This document shows, one piece after another, positions 63,484 to 64,000 of a stretch of 64,000 nt of DNA; position 1 is the stretch's first letter; each line of letters begins with the position of its first letter. Under the pieces are notes generated by a model that was not told where the DNA came from, ran no database searches, and saw only the letters and a list, made by a program, of their open reading frames with translations. Made by a program: the position numbers and the translations under genes. The stretch lies in assembly GCF_902497785.1 (NCBI RefSeq), contig NZ_CABVHK010000010.1:62001-126000 (forward strand). The letters are read 5' to 3'. This stretch comes from Pseudomonas fluorescens. Its GTDB lineage: Bacteria > Pseudomonadota > Gammaproteobacteria > Pseudomonadales > Pseudomonadaceae.

Positions 63484-64000
63484 TCATCACGCTGTAGAGA
63501 AGACCCAAGCCGAACTGGCTGAACTGTTCGCCAAGGACCTGACCTCCGGTGTCGGCCGCAGCGTCAAGCATGACAGCGCCGCCAAGCACGTGTCCGGCGA
63601 AGCGCAGTACATTGATGACCGTCTGGAATTCCCTAACCAGTTGCACGTTTATGCACGGCTGTCGGACCGCGCCCACGCGAAAATCATCAGCATCGACACC
63701 CGGCCCTGCTACGCCTTCGAAGGCGTGCGCATCGCCATCACCCATGCGGACGTGCCGGGGCTGAAAGACATCGGGCCGCTGCTGCCGGGTGATCCGTTGC
63801 TGGCGATTGATGACGTGCAGTTCGTCGGGCAACCGGTGCTCGCCGTCGCTGCGAAAGATCTGGAAACCGCACGCAAAGCGGCGATGGCTGCGATCATCGA
63901 ATACGAAGATCTTGAGCCGGTGCTCGACGTGGTCGAAGCCTTGCGCAAACGCCATTTCGTGCTCGACAGCCACACCCATCAGCGCGGCGATTCGGCGACT
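63476..64000 (+). CDS. xdhB: Xanthine dehydrogenase large (molybdenum) subunit, 5' part
   Basis: The ATG at 63476 opens MSNHHAVEKTQAELAELFAK and the frame stays open to the window end (175 codons). The visible part is the first domain of the molybdopterin subunit, with the typical KHVSGEAQYIDDRLEFPNQL and IDDVQFVGQPVLAVAA. Catalytic motifs lie beyond the window. It is translationally coupled to xdhA. Confidence 0.93.
   Translation, partial: MSNHHAVEKTQAELAELFAKDLTSGVGRSVKHDSAAKHVSGEAQYIDDRLEFPNQLHVYARLSDRAHAKIISIDTRPCYAFEGVRIAITHADVPGLKDIGPLLPGDPLLAIDDVQFVGQPVLAVAAKDLETARKAAMAAIIEYEDLEPVLDVVEALRKRHFVLDSHTHQRGDSAT

Overview
This window is chromosomal DNA of a Pseudomonas, most likely of the P. 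fluorescens group. The evidence is its GC-rich coding style, gene orders I recall from P. aeruginosa (topA-fadA-fadB; two tandem cbb3 oxidase operons followed by ccoGHIS-hemN-anr-apt; recR/ybaB/dnaX; ligA-zipA-smc-xdhA), and the dense set of Pseudomonas REP-type inverted repeats after gene ends. These placements come from memory and from motifs, since no database search was possible.

Layout. 1-7.4 kb: a partial DUF6586-like gene, topA with a good sigma70 promoter, a DUF1653 gene and the fatty-acid beta-oxidation operon fadBA, with a structured intergenic region and an orphan terminator (possible sRNA) beyond fadB. 7.5-24.7 kb: a small membrane protein, a universal stress protein, the ABC-F protein Uup, lytic transglycosylase Slt, an MsbA-like ABC exporter, a PA1571-type small protein, pdxB, a MATE pump, a TusA-like protein, rlmM, acnA and an Aer-type aerotaxis receptor with a FliA-like promoter. 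24.7-42.7 kb: the respiratory block, comprising an alpha/beta hydrolase, ccoN2O2Q2P2, ccoN1O1Q1P1, an accessory insertion (degenerate phosphoesterase-like protein plus a vapC remnant), ccoGHIS, a TauE/SafE-like membrane protein, hemN, anr and apt. 42.9-56.3 kb: acyl-CoA dehydrogenase, recR, an NADPH-type oxidoreductase, ybaB, dnaX, a periplasmic solute-binding protein, a PAS-GGDEF-EAL protein, an XRE regulator, 4.5S SRP RNA, a zinc metallopeptidase-like protein and ligA. 56.5-64 kb: zipA, smc, a GntR-family repressor and divergent xdhA-xdhB (xdhB cut by the window end).

How it works together. The 25-42 kb block is an oxygen-adaptation module: two cbb3 oxidases, their copper/haem assembly factors, oxygen-independent haem synthesis (HemN) and the oxygen sensor Anr. 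Anr-type boxes (TTGAT-N4-ATCAA) of graded quality lie before ccoN2 (inside the neighbouring divergent gene), ccoN1, ccoG and hemN, so Anr encoded at the end of the block probably controls much of it. The xdh genes face a GntR gene across two TGAC-N6-GTCA palindromes, a likely local repressor circuit for purine catabolism.

Most of the window is ordinary core genome. The unusual parts are the insertion between ccoP1 and ccoG, the decayed active sites in the phosphoesterase-like and EAL proteins, a REP element that encodes the C-terminus of the MATE pump, a 34-bp duplication at the end of the solute-binding protein gene, the candidate sRNA and the paired operators. I saw no complete mobile element, prophage, CRISPR array or clearly new defence system.
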